Source of the DNA: Rhizobium leguminosarum
Lineage (GTDB): Bacteria > Pseudomonadota > Alphaproteobacteria > Rhizobiales > Rhizobiaceae
Assembly: GCF_004123835.1 (NCBI RefSeq)
Contig: NZ_MZMU01000026.1
Location: 62,001 to 126,000, forward strand
Direction of reading: 5' to 3'
Length of the DNA: 64,000 bases
The notes below the pieces were generated by a model. That model searched no databases and was not told the origin of the DNA. It saw only the letters and a program-made list of their open reading frames with translations. The position numbers and the translations under genes were made by a program. Below, piece after piece: positions 47,027 to 55,322 of the stretch; the first letter of the stretch is position 1, and each line of letters starts with the position of its first letter.

Positions 47027-47293
47027 ATGACCCAGCTCCTGTCCATATCGGCGAGCACCGCCGCCATTGCCTTCGACTCGCTCCGAATACCGCAGCGTGT
47101 TGCGACGAGCACCGCCGCCCGCGATGCGCGCCGGATTGCCGACCGGCAGCTGAAGGCTGAAGGCACTGAGGAAATAGATGAGCCCTCCAGCATCATCCAG
47201 TCGACCGAAGTGGCACTCGACCTGATGGCCAAAGGCAACCGCCAGCCGCAGGCCGGCCTGAAACAGGCGCTGCGATCCTACGAAGACTTCTGA
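47027..47293 (+). CDS. Small hypothetical protein
   Basis: This 88-residue protein starts MTQLLSISASTAAIAFDSLR and continues with polar helix sequence (TSTAARDARRIADRQLKAEG). TATAAT at 46990-46995 may be its promoter -10, and a strong terminator follows, so it is an independent unit. No family recognised. Confidence 0.65.
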   Translation: MTQLLSISASTAAIAFDSLRIPQRVATSTAARDARRIADRQLKAEGTEEIDEPSSIIQSTEVALDLMAKGNRQPQAGLKQALRSYEDF

Positions 47294-47315
47294 GGTCATC
47301 CTCGTCCAAACGAAA

Positions 47316-47343
47316 GCCCGCGACTGCGGCTGCAGTCGCGGGC
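47316..47343 (+). terminator. Terminator of the small hypothetical gene
   Basis: A 12-bp stem (GCCCGCGACTGC with GCAGTCGCGGGC) with a four-base loop, then CATTCTGTTTT. Confidence 0.85.
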
Positions 47344-47358
47344 CATTCTGTTTTAACG

Positions 47359-47409
47359 ACAGCGCCGCGCGTCTTTTCAGACGCGCAAAGGACGCTGTAG
47401 CACTTTGAA
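47359..47409. repeat. Type A intergenic palindrome, reference copy
   Basis: ACAGCGCCGCGCGTCTTTT..CAGACGCGC followed by AAAGGACGCTGTAGCACTTTGAATC: an 8-bp inner stem (GCGCGTCT/AGACGCGC) nested in a longer pairing (ACAGCG / CGCTGT). Related copies lie near 24020, 28086 and 40808. Confidence 0.65.
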
Positions 47410-47418
47410 TCGCAGCTC

Positions 47419-48420
47419 TCATTTGCCCTGGGCGGAGAGTACCTGCAGGACCAGATCGACCTTGCCGGCCTTTTCGAAGGTCAGCGTCACCGGCACCGTA
47501 TCGCCCTGCTTGAACGGCGTCTTCACCTTCTGGAACATCAGGTGCAGGCTGCCGGGCTCGAGCTTGACCGTCGCGCCGGCGGCGATGGCGATACCGTCCT
47601 TCAGCTGGCGCATCCGCATGACATTGTCCTTCGTCACCATCTCGTGGATCTGAACCTCGCCAGCTGCGGGCGAACTGACGGAGATCAGGCGATCATCCGC
47701 CTGGCCGTTATTCTTCACCGTGAAAAAGCCGCCGCCGACCGGCTGGCCGGGCAGCATTGCCTTGGCGAACCCGCCGGAGATTTCGAGATCGCCGGCCTTG
47801 ACCGTTTCGCCGGCCGCTGCGGCAGCGCCCATGCCCGCCATACCAGACATGTCCATGTCGGCCATATCGTCATGATCGTGACCATGATCTTCGCCGGCAG
47901 CGACCTTCAACAGCGGCGCCGGGCTTTTCATCCCATGCGCGTCGCCGCCTTCCTTTGCCACCTGATCCCAGGCCGTGACGGTATCGCCGCACATCTGCGT
48001 CACCGGAAAGGCGAGCGAGGTGCCGGCTTCGACGCCTGATACCTTACCCTGGATGACGAAGGTGTCGTAGAAATCGTCGGAGAGATTGCCGTTCTTCCAG
48101 CGGATCTCGATCGCGCCCGTCTTCACCTTGTCGCCGTGATTGTCGTAGGTCTTCTGGTAGTCGCCCTTGATCACCTCGAGCTCCCAGCCGGCCTTCGGCT
48201 GCGGCTTGGCGAAGACGAAGCCTTCCGGCAGCTTGACCCGCACTTCCGTGGTCGCCTTGCCGTCGCAGCCATGCGGCACCTGCAGCGTGGCGAGAATCGT
48301 GCTGTCCTGCGTCGCCTCTCTGTCGAGGAATGTCACATGCGCCTCTGAGCCGGCAATGGCGGTTGCCGAAAGAAGGGCGGCAAGCCCTAGCGTTTTGCCA
48401 AATGTCTTGATGGTCTTCAT
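47419..48420 (-). CDS. Fused YcnI-like (DUF1775) and PCu(A)C copper-binding protein
   Basis: This 333-residue exported protein has a signal peptide and then HVTFLDREATQDS, where cleavage would leave an N-terminal histidine, the copper-site residue of DUF1775/YcnI. Residues about 25-165 are that domain. A His/Asp/Met-rich linker (EDHGHDHDDMADMDMSGM) follows, then a PCu(A)C domain with IHEM, MRM and HLM as the H(M)..M..HxM copper site. It should bind and deliver copper in the periplasm. Downstream is a small exported protein gene, likely related. Start at 48420 (MKTIKTFGK). Confidence 0.92.
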   Translation of the reverse strand: MKTIKTFGKTLGLAALLSATAIAGSEAHVTFLDREATQDSTILATLQVPHGCDGKATTEVRVKLPEGFVFAKPQPKAGWELEVIKGDYQKTYDNHGDKVKTGAIEIRWKNGNLSDDFYDTFVIQGKVSGVEAGTSLAFPVTQMCGDTVTAWDQVAKEGGDAHGMKSPAPLLKVAAGEDHGHDHDDMADMDMSGMAGMGAAAAAGETVKAGDLEISGGFAKAMLPGQPVGGGFFTVKNNGQADDRLISVSSPAAGEVQIHEMVTKDNVMRMRQLKDGIAIAAGATVKLEPGSLHLMFQKVKTPFKQGDTVPVTLTFEKAGKVDLVLQVLSAQGK

Positions 48421-48493
48421 CGGATATCTCCTCGCCGGCCGCGGTATTTTCTCGGGCGGACCGGCATGCTGAATCATAGGTGGTGGAGGAAGA

Positions 48494-48874
48494 TCAGACG
48501 AGGATGGGAGGCGCGCGCGAATTCGGCCGCCAGACGGCGCTTGCGCCTGAAACGGCTGATGTTTCGATCGGCGAATTGATCAGCGAAGCGAGTTCGCGCT
48601 CGAGCCACGAGCCCGCATCTGGCGTCGGCAGGATAGTGGAGGCCGACAGCCGGCAGGCTTCGCAATTCGGTTTGAAGGCGACGGTCTTGCCGTCGGCATC
48701 CTTCACGGTGACGCAGATTGAGGCGAAGGTACCGTCGGGCAGCACATAGTCCGCGGCATCGTAGCCTTCGGAGGCGACAGCCTGCGGCGCCTGATGGGCA
48801 AGGCCAAGCAAAGCCAAGCTCAATGCGCAAAGCATGCGCAGAAAGAGCGTCGCTTTCAGTCCGGTCTGTCGCAT
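48494..48874 (-). CDS. Small exported DUF2946-like protein
   Basis: This 126-residue protein has a signal peptide (LRMLCALSLALLGLAHQAPQAVAS) and a CEACRLSASTILP segment whose Cys pair recalls DUF2946 proteins, which are often found with copper-handling genes. It lies upstream of the YcnI-PCu(A)C gene on the same strand (74-base gap), and both are exported, so a shared copper-related role is plausible but not demonstrated. Confidence 0.75.
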   Translation of the reverse strand: MRQTGLKATLFLRMLCALSLALLGLAHQAPQAVASEGYDAADYVLPDGTFASICVTVKDADGKTVAFKPNCEACRLSASTILPTPDAGSWLERELASLINSPIETSAVSGASAVWRPNSRAPPILV

Positions 48875-49033
48875 GAGATCCCCTTCAACAGCATGTCGCG
48901 ATAGCGGGTTTCCCCGCGAAATGCAAAAGCAGATTGCCGTAGATCAGGCTCAGCCGGCATATGGCGACAAAAAATTGTCCGGTGACGACATTTGGCCTTG
49001 CCAAGCGCTGCACCCGCCGGATAATTGCGCCAA

Positions 49034-49206
49034 CCTTGTTGGGAGAAGCCGGTGCTTTCGCCACCGGTGCCGAAGGAGCAACCGCCCCGGAAACTCTCAG
49101 GCAAAAGGACCAGCAAGGGGCAGACGGAACTCTGGAGAGAAGCGTTCTCGAAACGCTCGCCGAAGGGATAACAATCTCAGGCAAAGGGACAGAGGGGGCT
49201 CAGGAG
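49034..49206 (+). promoter_or_regulatory. Tandem glycine riboswitch
   Basis: Two aptamers precede gcvT. Each has the conserved core GCCGAAGGAGCAA / GCCGAAGGGATAA and the second core AACTCTCAGGCAAAAGGAC / AATCTCAGGCAAAGGGAC. Aptamer 1 spans about 49038-49120 and aptamer 2 about 49130-49199. The downstream genes are the glycine cleavage operon, the standard target, so rising glycine would turn on gcvTHP. Established class; assignment is secure. Confidence 0.95.
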
Positions 49207-49220
49207 AGAAGTGCGCAGCC

Positions 49221-49260
49221 GCGCCTTCAGATTTGAGCCCGCGCCTTCGCGAGAAGGCGC
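49221..49260 (+). promoter_or_regulatory. Expression platform of the glycine riboswitch
   Basis: The octamer GCGCCTTC occurs at 49221 and 49241, and both copies are complementary to GAAGGCGC at 49253-49260. Only one can pair at a time, giving two exclusive hairpins just before the GGAGG ribosome site at 49268. This is a plausible switch between open and closed leader structures; the direction is inferred. Confidence 0.6.
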
Positions 49261-49278
49261 AAACCCCGGAGGCGTCTT

Positions 49279-50415
49279 TTGGACGATACTGCTGCCCTGA
49301 AGAAAACCCCGCTGCATGCCCTGCATCTTTCGCTTGGCGCCCGCATGGTGCCGTTTGCGGGTTACGACATGCCGGTGCAATACCCCGCAGGCGTCATGAA
49401 GGAGCATCTTCATACCCGCACTGAGGCCGGCCTCTTCGATGTCTCCCACATGGGCCAGGTCATCGTGAAGGCGAAGTCGGGCAGCTACGAGGATGCGGCG
49501 CTGGCGCTTGAAAGCCTCGTGCCCGTCGACATCCTAGGCCTTGCCGAAGGCCGCCAGCGCTACGGCTTTTTCACCGACGACACCGGCTGCATTCTCGACG
49601 ACCTGATGATCGCCCATCTCGACGACCACCTCTTCGTCGTCGTCAACGCCGCCTGCAAGGAAGCCGATCTCGCCCATCTGCAGGCCCATATCGGCGACCA
49701 GTGCGACATCACGCTTCTCGATCGCGCCCTGATCGCGCTGCAGGGGCCGCGTGCGGTTGCGGTTCTTGCCGAACTCTGGGCCGACGTCGCGGCGATGAAA
49801 TTCATGGACGTGCGCCACTGCCGCCTGCACGACGTTTCCTGTCTTGTTTCCCGCTCCGGCTATAGCGGCGAGGACGGCTTCGAGATCTCGATCCCCATCG
49901 ACAAGGCCGTGGATGTCACCATGCGGTTGCTCGAACATCCCGATGTCCAGGCGATCGGCCTTGGCGCCCGCGATTCGCTGCGCCTCGAAGCCGGCCTCTG
50001 CCTCTACGGCAACGATATCGACACGACCACCTCGCCGGTCGAGGCAGCGCTGGAATGGGCCATGCAGAAGGTAAGGCGTGGCGGTGGTGCGCGCGCCGGC
50101 GGCTTCCCGGGCTCCGGCCGCATCCTGTCCGAACTCGAAAACGGCGCCGCACGCCGCCGCGTCGGCCTGAAGCCGGAAGGCAAGGCGCCGGTGCGCGGCC
50201 ATGCCAAACTCTATGCCGATGCAGAGGGCAAAGTCGAAATCGGCGAAGTCACCTCTGGCGGCTTCGGTCCCAGCGTCGAAGGCCCCGTCGCCATGGGTTA
50301 TGTGCCGCTCTCCCATGCTGCGGCAGGCACGCTGGTCTATGCCGAGGTGCGCGGCAAATATCTGCCGATCACCGTCAGCGCCCTTCCCTTCGTCACCCCG
50401 ACCTACAAACGCTAA
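49279..50415 (+). CDS. gcvT: Glycine cleavage T protein (aminomethyltransferase)
   Basis: This 378-residue enzyme transfers the methylene unit from lipoylated H protein to tetrahydrofolate, releasing ammonia. It has LHALHLSLGARMVPFAGYDMPVQY, the EAGLFDVSHMGQV block, and FEISIPIDKAVDV with GLGARDSLRLEAGLCLYGNDID. The start is the TTG at 49279, chosen because GGAGG lies six bases before it and the protein begins as other rhizobial GcvT do. First gene of gcvTHP. Confidence 0.95.
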   Translation: MDDTAALKKTPLHALHLSLGARMVPFAGYDMPVQYPAGVMKEHLHTRTEAGLFDVSHMGQVIVKAKSGSYEDAALALESLVPVDILGLAEGRQRYGFFTDDTGCILDDLMIAHLDDHLFVVVNAACKEADLAHLQAHIGDQCDITLLDRALIALQGPRAVAVLAELWADVAAMKFMDVRHCRLHDVSCLVSRSGYSGEDGFEISIPIDKAVDVTMRLLEHPDVQAIGLGARDSLRLEAGLCLYGNDIDTTTSPVEAALEWAMQKVRRGGGARAGGFPGSGRILSELENGAARRRVGLKPEGKAPVRGHAKLYADAEGKVEIGEVTSGGFGPSVEGPVAMGYVPLSHAAAGTLVYAEVRGKYLPITVSALPFVTPTYKR

Positions 50416-50438
50416 ACCTTTTCCAGAGAGGACGAACA

Positions 50439-50801
50439 ATGCTGAAATTTACCGAAGAACATGAATGGCTGAAGATCGAAGGCGGCGTTGCGACGGTCGG
50501 CATCACGACTTATGCCGTCGAACAGCTCGGCGACCTGGTTTTCGTCGAACTGCCGGAAGTCGGCGCGACCTTCTCCAAGAACGGCAATGCCGCGACCGTT
50601 GAATCCGTCAAGGCTGCTTCCGATGTCTATTGTCCGCTGGATGGAGAGATCACCGAGGTCAATCCGGCCATCGTTGCAGATCCCTCACTGGTCAATTCCG
50701 ATCCTCAGGGCGCCGGCTGGTTCTTCAAGCTGAAGCTGGCAAACGCTGCGGACGCCGATGGCCTGCTCGACGAGGCGGCCTACAAGGAGCTCACTGCGTA
50801 A
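50439..50801 (+). CDS. gcvH: Glycine cleavage H protein
   Basis: This 120-residue carrier shuttles the aminomethyl intermediate. It starts MLKFTEEHEWLKIEGGVATVG and carries the lipoylation lysine in NAATVESVKAASDVY (about residue 60). LipB in this window would act on it. The last A of its TAA stop is also the first base of the gcvP ATG. Confidence 0.97.
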   Translation: MLKFTEEHEWLKIEGGVATVGITTYAVEQLGDLVFVELPEVGATFSKNGNAATVESVKAASDVYCPLDGEITEVNPAIVADPSLVNSDPQGAGWFFKLKLANAADADGLLDEAAYKELTA

Positions 50802-53665
50802 TGACGACGCCGACAGAATTCCAGTTCACCGACTATCAGCCCTACGATTTCGCCAATCGCCGCCATATCGGCCCCTCGCCGGCCGAGATGACCGATATGC
50901 TGAAGGTGATCGGCTATAACAGCCTCGATGGCCTGATCGACGCGACGCTGCCGCCCTCGATCCGCCAGAAGGCGCCGCTCGTCTGGGGTGCGCCGATGAC
51001 CGAGCGCGAGGCGCTCGACAAGCTGCGCGAGACCGCCAACAAGAACAAGGTGCTGGTCTCGCTGATCGGCCAGGGTTACTACGGCACGATCACGCCGCCT
51101 GTCATCCAGCGCAACATCCTGGAAAACCCGGCCTGGTACACCGCCTATACGCCCTACCAGCCGGAGATCAGCCAGGGCCGCCTGGAAGCGCTCCTGAACT
51201 ACCAGACGATGATCTGCGACCTCACCGGCCTCGACGTCGCCAACGCCTCGCTACTCGATGAGGCGACCGCCGCCGCCGAAGGCATGGCGATCGCCGAGCG
51301 CGTCGCCAAGTCGAAGGCGAAGGCCTTCTTCGTCGATGCCGACTGCCATCCGCAGACCATCGCCCTCATCCGCACCCGCGCCGAGCCGCTCGGCTGGAGC
51401 GTCATCGTCGGCAATCCTTTCACCGATCTCGATCCTGTCGACGTCTTTGGCGCGATCTTCCAGTATCCCGGCACGCACGGTCATGTGCATGATTTTACCG
51501 GCCTGATCTCCCGCCTGCATCAGACCGGCGCCATATCAATCGTCGCCGCCGATATCCTGGCACTGACGCTGCTGAAATCGCCCGGCGAAATGGGTGCCGA
51601 TATCGCCGTCGGCTCCTCGCAACGCTTCGGCGTCCCGGTCGGCTACGGCGGCCCGCATGCGGCCTATATGTCGGTCAAGGATGCCATCAAACGCTCCATG
51701 CCTGGCCGCCTCGTCGGCGTTTCCGTCGATGCGCGCGGCAACCGCGCCTACCGCCTGTCGCTGCAGACCCGCGAACAGCATATCCGCCGCGAAAAGGCGA
51801 CGTCGAACATCTGCACCGCCCAGGTGCTGCTGGCCGTCATGGCCTCGATGTATGCCGTCTTCCACGGCCCGAAGGGCATCAAGGCGATCGCCCAACAGGT
51901 GCACCAGAAGGCCGTGCTGATGGCCAAGGGCCTGGAAAAGCTCGGTTATAAGGTCGAACCCGAGACCTTCTTCGACACGATCACCGTCGATGTCGGCCAC
52001 ATGCAGGGTCTCATCCTGCGCGCCGCCGTCGCCGAAGGCGTCAATCTGCGCAAGGTCGGCGAAACCAAAATCGGCATGAGCCTCGACGAACGCACCCGGC
52101 CGGCGACGCTCGAAGCCGTCTGGCGCGCCTTCGGCGGCAATTTCACCATCGCCGATTTCGAGCCTTCCTACCGCCTGCCGAAGGGCCTGCTCCGCACCAG
52201 CGATTACCTCACCCATCCGATCTTTCACATGAACCGCGCCGAAAGCGAGATGACGCGTTACATCCGCCGGCTTTCCGACCGGGATCTGGCGCTCGACCGC
52301 TCGATGATCCCGCTCGGCTCCTGCACGATGAAACTCAATGCGACGGCGGAAATGCTGCCGATCACCTGGCCGGAGTTTTCCGACATCCATCCCTTCGTGC
52401 CGGCCGACCAGGCGCTCGGCTACCGCGAGATGATCGACGACCTGATCGAAAAGCTCTGCGCCGTCACCGGCTACGACGCCTTCTCCATGCAGCCGAATTC
52501 CGGCGCGCAGGGCGAATATGCCGGCCTGCTGACGATCCGCAACTATCATATCGCCAATGGCGACGGCCATCGCGACGTCTGCCTGATCCCGACCTCGGCG
52601 CACGGTACCAATCCGGCCTCGGCCCAGATGGTCGGCATGAAGGTCGTCGTCGTCAAGGTGCGCGAAAACGGCGATATCGATCTCGACGATTTCCGCGCCA
52701 AGGCTGAGCAGCATGCGGCAAACCTCTCCTGCTGCATGATCACCTACCCTTCGACGCACGGCGTCTTCGAGGAGACCGTCAAGGAAATCTGCGATCTGGT
52801 GCATGAGCATGGCGGCCAGGTCTATCTCGACGGCGCCAACATGAATGCCATGGTCGGCCTGTCCCGTCCCGGTGACATCGGCTCCGACGTTTCGCATCTC
52901 AACCTGCACAAGACCTTCTGCATTCCGCATGGCGGCGGCGGACCCGGCATGGGCCCGATCGGCGTCAAGGCGCATCTGGCTCCCTATCTGCCCGGCCATC
53001 CCGAAACCGACGGCCGCTCGGGTGCGGTCTCGGCCGCTGCCTTCGGCTCGGCCTCGATCCTGCCGATCTCCTGGAGCTATTGCCTGATGATGGGCGGCGA
53101 AGGCCTGACGCAGGCGACCAAGGTGGCGATCCTCAACGCCAACTATATCGCCACCCGGCTAAAGGGTGCTTATGACGTGCTCTACAAATCGGAGGCCGGC
53201 CGTGTCGCGCATGAATGCATCATCGACACCCGCCCGCTGGTCGACAGCTCCGGTGTCACCGTCGACGACGTCGCCAAGCGGCTGATCGACTGCGGCTTCC
53301 ATGCGCCGACCATGAGCTGGCCGGTCGCAGGCACGCTGATGATCGAGCCGACGGAAAGCGAGACCAAGGCCGAACTCGACCGTTTCTGCGAGGCGATGCT
53401 GGCGATCCGCGAGGAAGCCCGCGCCATCGAGGATGGCCGGATGGACAAGGTGAACAACCCGCTGAAGAACGCCCCGCACACGGTGGAAGACCTCGTCGGC
53501 GAATGGGATCGCCCCTACTCGCGCGAACAAGCCTGCTTTCCGCCCGGGGCCTTCCGTGTCGACAAATACTGGTCCCCGGTCAACCGCGTCGATAATGTCT
53601 ACGGCGACCGCAACCTGATCTGCACCTGCCCGCCGGTGGAAAGCTACGCGGAGGCGGCCGAGTAG
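50801..53665 (+). CDS. gcvP: Glycine dehydrogenase (decarboxylating), P protein
   Basis: This 954-residue single-chain P protein decarboxylates glycine with pyridoxal phosphate. The N-half begins FANRRHIGPSPAEMTDML and the C-half contains the PLP lysine in SHLNLHKTFCIPHGGGGPGMG (about residue 703). It ends CTCPPVESYAEAAE. The last 46 coding bases reappear, with one mismatch, at 55959-56004, followed there by a different ending. It shares one base with gcvH. Confidence 0.97.
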   Translation: MTTPTEFQFTDYQPYDFANRRHIGPSPAEMTDMLKVIGYNSLDGLIDATLPPSIRQKAPLVWGAPMTEREALDKLRETANKNKVLVSLIGQGYYGTITPPVIQRNILENPAWYTAYTPYQPEISQGRLEALLNYQTMICDLTGLDVANASLLDEATAAAEGMAIAERVAKSKAKAFFVDADCHPQTIALIRTRAEPLGWSVIVGNPFTDLDPVDVFGAIFQYPGTHGHVHDFTGLISRLHQTGAISIVAADILALTLLKSPGEMGADIAVGSSQRFGVPVGYGGPHAAYMSVKDAIKRSMPGRLVGVSVDARGNRAYRLSLQTREQHIRREKATSNICTAQVLLAVMASMYAVFHGPKGIKAIAQQVHQKAVLMAKGLEKLGYKVEPETFFDTITVDVGHMQGLILRAAVAEGVNLRKVGETKIGMSLDERTRPATLEAVWRAFGGNFTIADFEPSYRLPKGLLRTSDYLTHPIFHMNRAESEMTRYIRRLSDRDLALDRSMIPLGSCTMKLNATAEMLPITWPEFSDIHPFVPADQALGYREMIDDLIEKLCAVTGYDAFSMQPNSGAQGEYAGLLTIRNYHIANGDGHRDVCLIPTSAHGTNPASAQMVGMKVVVVKVRENGDIDLDDFRAKAEQHAANLSCCMITYPSTHGVFEETVKEICDLVHEHGGQVYLDGANMNAMVGLSRPGDIGSDVSHLNLHKTFCIPHGGGGPGMGPIGVKAHLAPYLPGHPETDGRSGAVSAAAFGSASILPISWSYCLMMGGEGLTQATKVAILNANYIATRLKGAYDVLYKSEAGRVAHECIIDTRPLVDSSGVTVDDVAKRLIDCGFHAPTMSWPVAGTLMIEPTESETKAELDRFCEAMLAIREEARAIEDGRMDKVNNPLKNAPHTVEDLVGEWDRPYSREQACFPPGAFRVDKYWSPVNRVDNVYGDRNLICTCPPVESYAEAAE
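53603..53648. repeat. Left copy of a gcvP 3'-end direct repeat
   Basis: This 46-base stretch inside the end of gcvP matches 55959-56004 at 45 of 46 positions and in the same orientation. The similarity continues more loosely into the terminator region (53686-53732 against about 56010-56053). Confidence 0.9.
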
Positions 53666-53703
53666 CGGTCAAGCCTGATGCAGTAGCGAACGCTGGACAA
53701 TCC

Positions 53704-53730
53704 AAGCCCCTTCCATCATGGGAGGGGCTT
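53704..53730 (+). terminator. Terminator of gcvTHP
   Basis: AAGCCCCTTCC pairs with GGGAGGGGCTT apart from one mismatch, five-base loop, followed by TCCTAATTCT. It lies 38 bases past the gcvP stop. Confidence 0.75.
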
Positions 53731-53768
53731 TCCTAATTCTGATAGAATGCACGAAAGAAGGTCATCTC

Positions 53769-54041
53769 ATGCCCCAGGATCAAAGCGAAGCAAGAATGCA
53801 GGCGCCCTGGTCGAAGCCTGTGCTCATCGCCCTCGAAGAGCCCGGCCAATACGTGACCATCGATAACACCCAGGCCGCCTCCTGGGCGATGATCGAGGAC
53901 TGGCCGACGGAAGACGGTGCCGCACTCGACCAGGCGCTGCTGATCTGCGCCGACGTCATCAAGGGCAAGCGCACCGGCGAGGATGCACGCAAAGCATTCA
54001 TCGCCGCCGCAGTCGAAGCGGGCCTCGACATCAAGGCCTGA
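53769..54041 (+). CDS. DUF982 family protein
   Basis: This 90-residue protein has the DUF982 pattern: WSKPVLIALEEPGQYVTIDNTQAASWAMIEDWPTEDGAALDQALLICADVIKGKRTGEDARKAFIAAAVEAG-type alpha/beta arrangement. DUF982 occurs in many copies in rhizobia and its function is unknown. It is the first gene of the cassette bracketed by the gcvP repeats. The ATG at 53769 is preceded by GAAAGAAGG. Confidence 0.85.
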   Translation: MPQDQSEARMQAPWSKPVLIALEEPGQYVTIDNTQAASWAMIEDWPTEDGAALDQALLICADVIKGKRTGEDARKAFIAAAVEAGLDIKA

Positions 54042-54089
54042 AGGGCGGCGATCGATAAAGAGCCGCTGGAATGGACGATGAAGACACAC

Positions 54090-54165
54090 GCCCCGCGTAG
54101 CTCAACGTAAGAGCAGTGGACTGGTTTGCAGCCGAGCCAGGTTCAATTCCTCGGCAGGGGCACCA
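54090..54165 (+). pseudogene. Degenerate tRNA-like sequence
   Basis: These 76 bases have a tRNA outline: 5' GCCCC pairs with 3' GGGGC, an encoded ACCA end, a D stem GCTC/GAGC and a T loop TTCAATT. However, the acceptor has two mismatches, the D loop is short, and the region 54116-54132 (GTGGACTGGTTTGCAGC) does not form an anticodon stem. A rival 6-bp pairing GCCGAG/CTCGGC disrupts the T stem. It looks like a decayed or recombinant tRNA rather than a working one. The aminoacyl identity cannot be given. Confidence 0.45.
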
Positions 54166-54219
54166 GTTTCCCAGTACCCCTGCTCTCCTGTCAGCACCAA
54201 AGTGTGTGCGGTTTACGGC

Positions 54220-55188
54220 CTAGAAGCGCTCGCCGACCATATCCTCGCTTTTGGCCCACAATCCCCTGGCCGTCTCGGGATCGAGCGCGTAGGGACGCAC
54301 GCCTTCGGAAATCGGGCTGATCTCTGCATCCGTCACTTCGGAGACATGGCAGTTTTCGCAATATCTGCCGCCGACCACGTCTGCCGGGGCGACGAAACCT
54401 GCCCAGACGGAGGTAGCGGCACCCTGCGGGATCGTCTTCCACTGGAAGGGCGGCTTGCCCTCGGCGGCGAGTGCTGCGTTGATCTGCGCTATCATGCCTT
54501 CGATTATATCAGGCTCGAGATGACGGCCGAGCTCGGTGTTAATGCCGCCGGGATGCAGTGCCGTCGCACGGATGCCGCGCTCCTGGAGGCGCCGGTCGAG
54601 TTCCACCGCGAACAGGATATTTGCGGTTTTCGACTGGGCATAGGCCGCCCAAGGCTCATACGTCTTGCTCTCGAAATTGAGGTCTTCGAGGCTGAACGGA
54701 GCCATGCGATGGCCCGAGGATGCGACGATCACCACACGTCCACCCGATTTGACGAGCGGTGCGATGCGGTTGACCAGCACGAAATGACCGAGATGGTTGG
54801 TGCCGAACTGCGTTTCGAAACCATCGGCGGTGCGCCCGAAGGGAGCGGCCATCACGCCGGCATTGGCAATGACGACATCGAAGGGGCGGCCATCCGCAAT
54901 GAGCGCATCGGCGCAGGCGCGCACGCTTGCCAGAGAAGCAAGATCGAGCTCGACGATATCAAGGCTGCCACCATTGGCAGCACCCACGCGCACGACTTCC
55001 GTTGCCGCCCTCGCCTTTGCAAGGTCACGTGCCGTACCCACCACCTGCGCTCCACGGGCTGCCAGCACACGCACGGTTTCTACGCCGAGGCCGGCCGAAA
55101 CACCCGTCACCAGAACACGCTTGCCCTTGAGATCGACGCCGGCGAGCACCTCGTCGGTAGTCGATATCGCGCCAAAAACTCCACTCAT
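54220..55188 (-). CDS. Short-chain dehydrogenase/reductase
   Basis: This 322-residue SDR has the cofactor motif TGVSAGLG (TGxxxGxG, residue about 27), VVIANAGV (NAG), IVASSGHRM (catalytic Ser) and YAQSK (YxxxK). It resembles the oxidoreductases related to WWOX/retinol dehydrogenase (FGTNHLGHFVLVNRI). AAGGAGATAATC precedes the ATG at 55188. It diverges from a TetR gene, which probably represses it; the substrate is unknown. Both lie inside the gcvP-repeat cassette. Confidence 0.92.
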   Translation of the reverse strand: MSGVFGAISTTDEVLAGVDLKGKRVLVTGVSAGLGVETVRVLAARGAQVVGTARDLAKARAATEVVRVGAANGGSLDIVELDLASLASVRACADALIADGRPFDVVIANAGVMAAPFGRTADGFETQFGTNHLGHFVLVNRIAPLVKSGGRVVIVASSGHRMAPFSLEDLNFESKTYEPWAAYAQSKTANILFAVELDRRLQERGIRATALHPGGINTELGRHLEPDIIEGMIAQINAALAAEGKPPFQWKTIPQGAATSVWAGFVAPADVVGGRYCENCHVSEVTDAEISPISEGVRPYALDPETARGLWAKSEDMVGERF

Positions 55189-55262
55189 GATTATCTCCTT
55201 GATCATGGACGCACCGCTCCGGACTGGTGGATCATTGCCCACCGGCCTCAAATGGAATAAAA

Positions 55263-55300
55263 GGAGGATGCCTCCAGATAAATACGGAGGGATCCTCCGT
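55263..55300. promoter_or_regulatory. Paired inverted repeats, candidate TetR operators
   Basis: Between the divergent SDR and TetR genes are GGAGG-ATG-CCTCC (55263-55275) and ACGGAG-GGATC-CTCCGT (55284-55300), both perfect in their arms. Such palindromes in a divergent TetR promoter are typical operators. The role is inferred. Confidence 0.65.
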
Positions 55301-55322
55301 TTATCAAGGGGACTTCTCGGAA

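Noticed and set aside
46421..47422. A 333-codon minus-strand frame covering crcB
   Set aside because: CrcB is in another frame of the same strand, with all family motifs and the right length.
54202..55260. A 352-codon plus-strand frame opposite the SDR gene
   Set aside because: Cofactor and catalytic motifs are on the minus strand; the plus frame has shadow composition.
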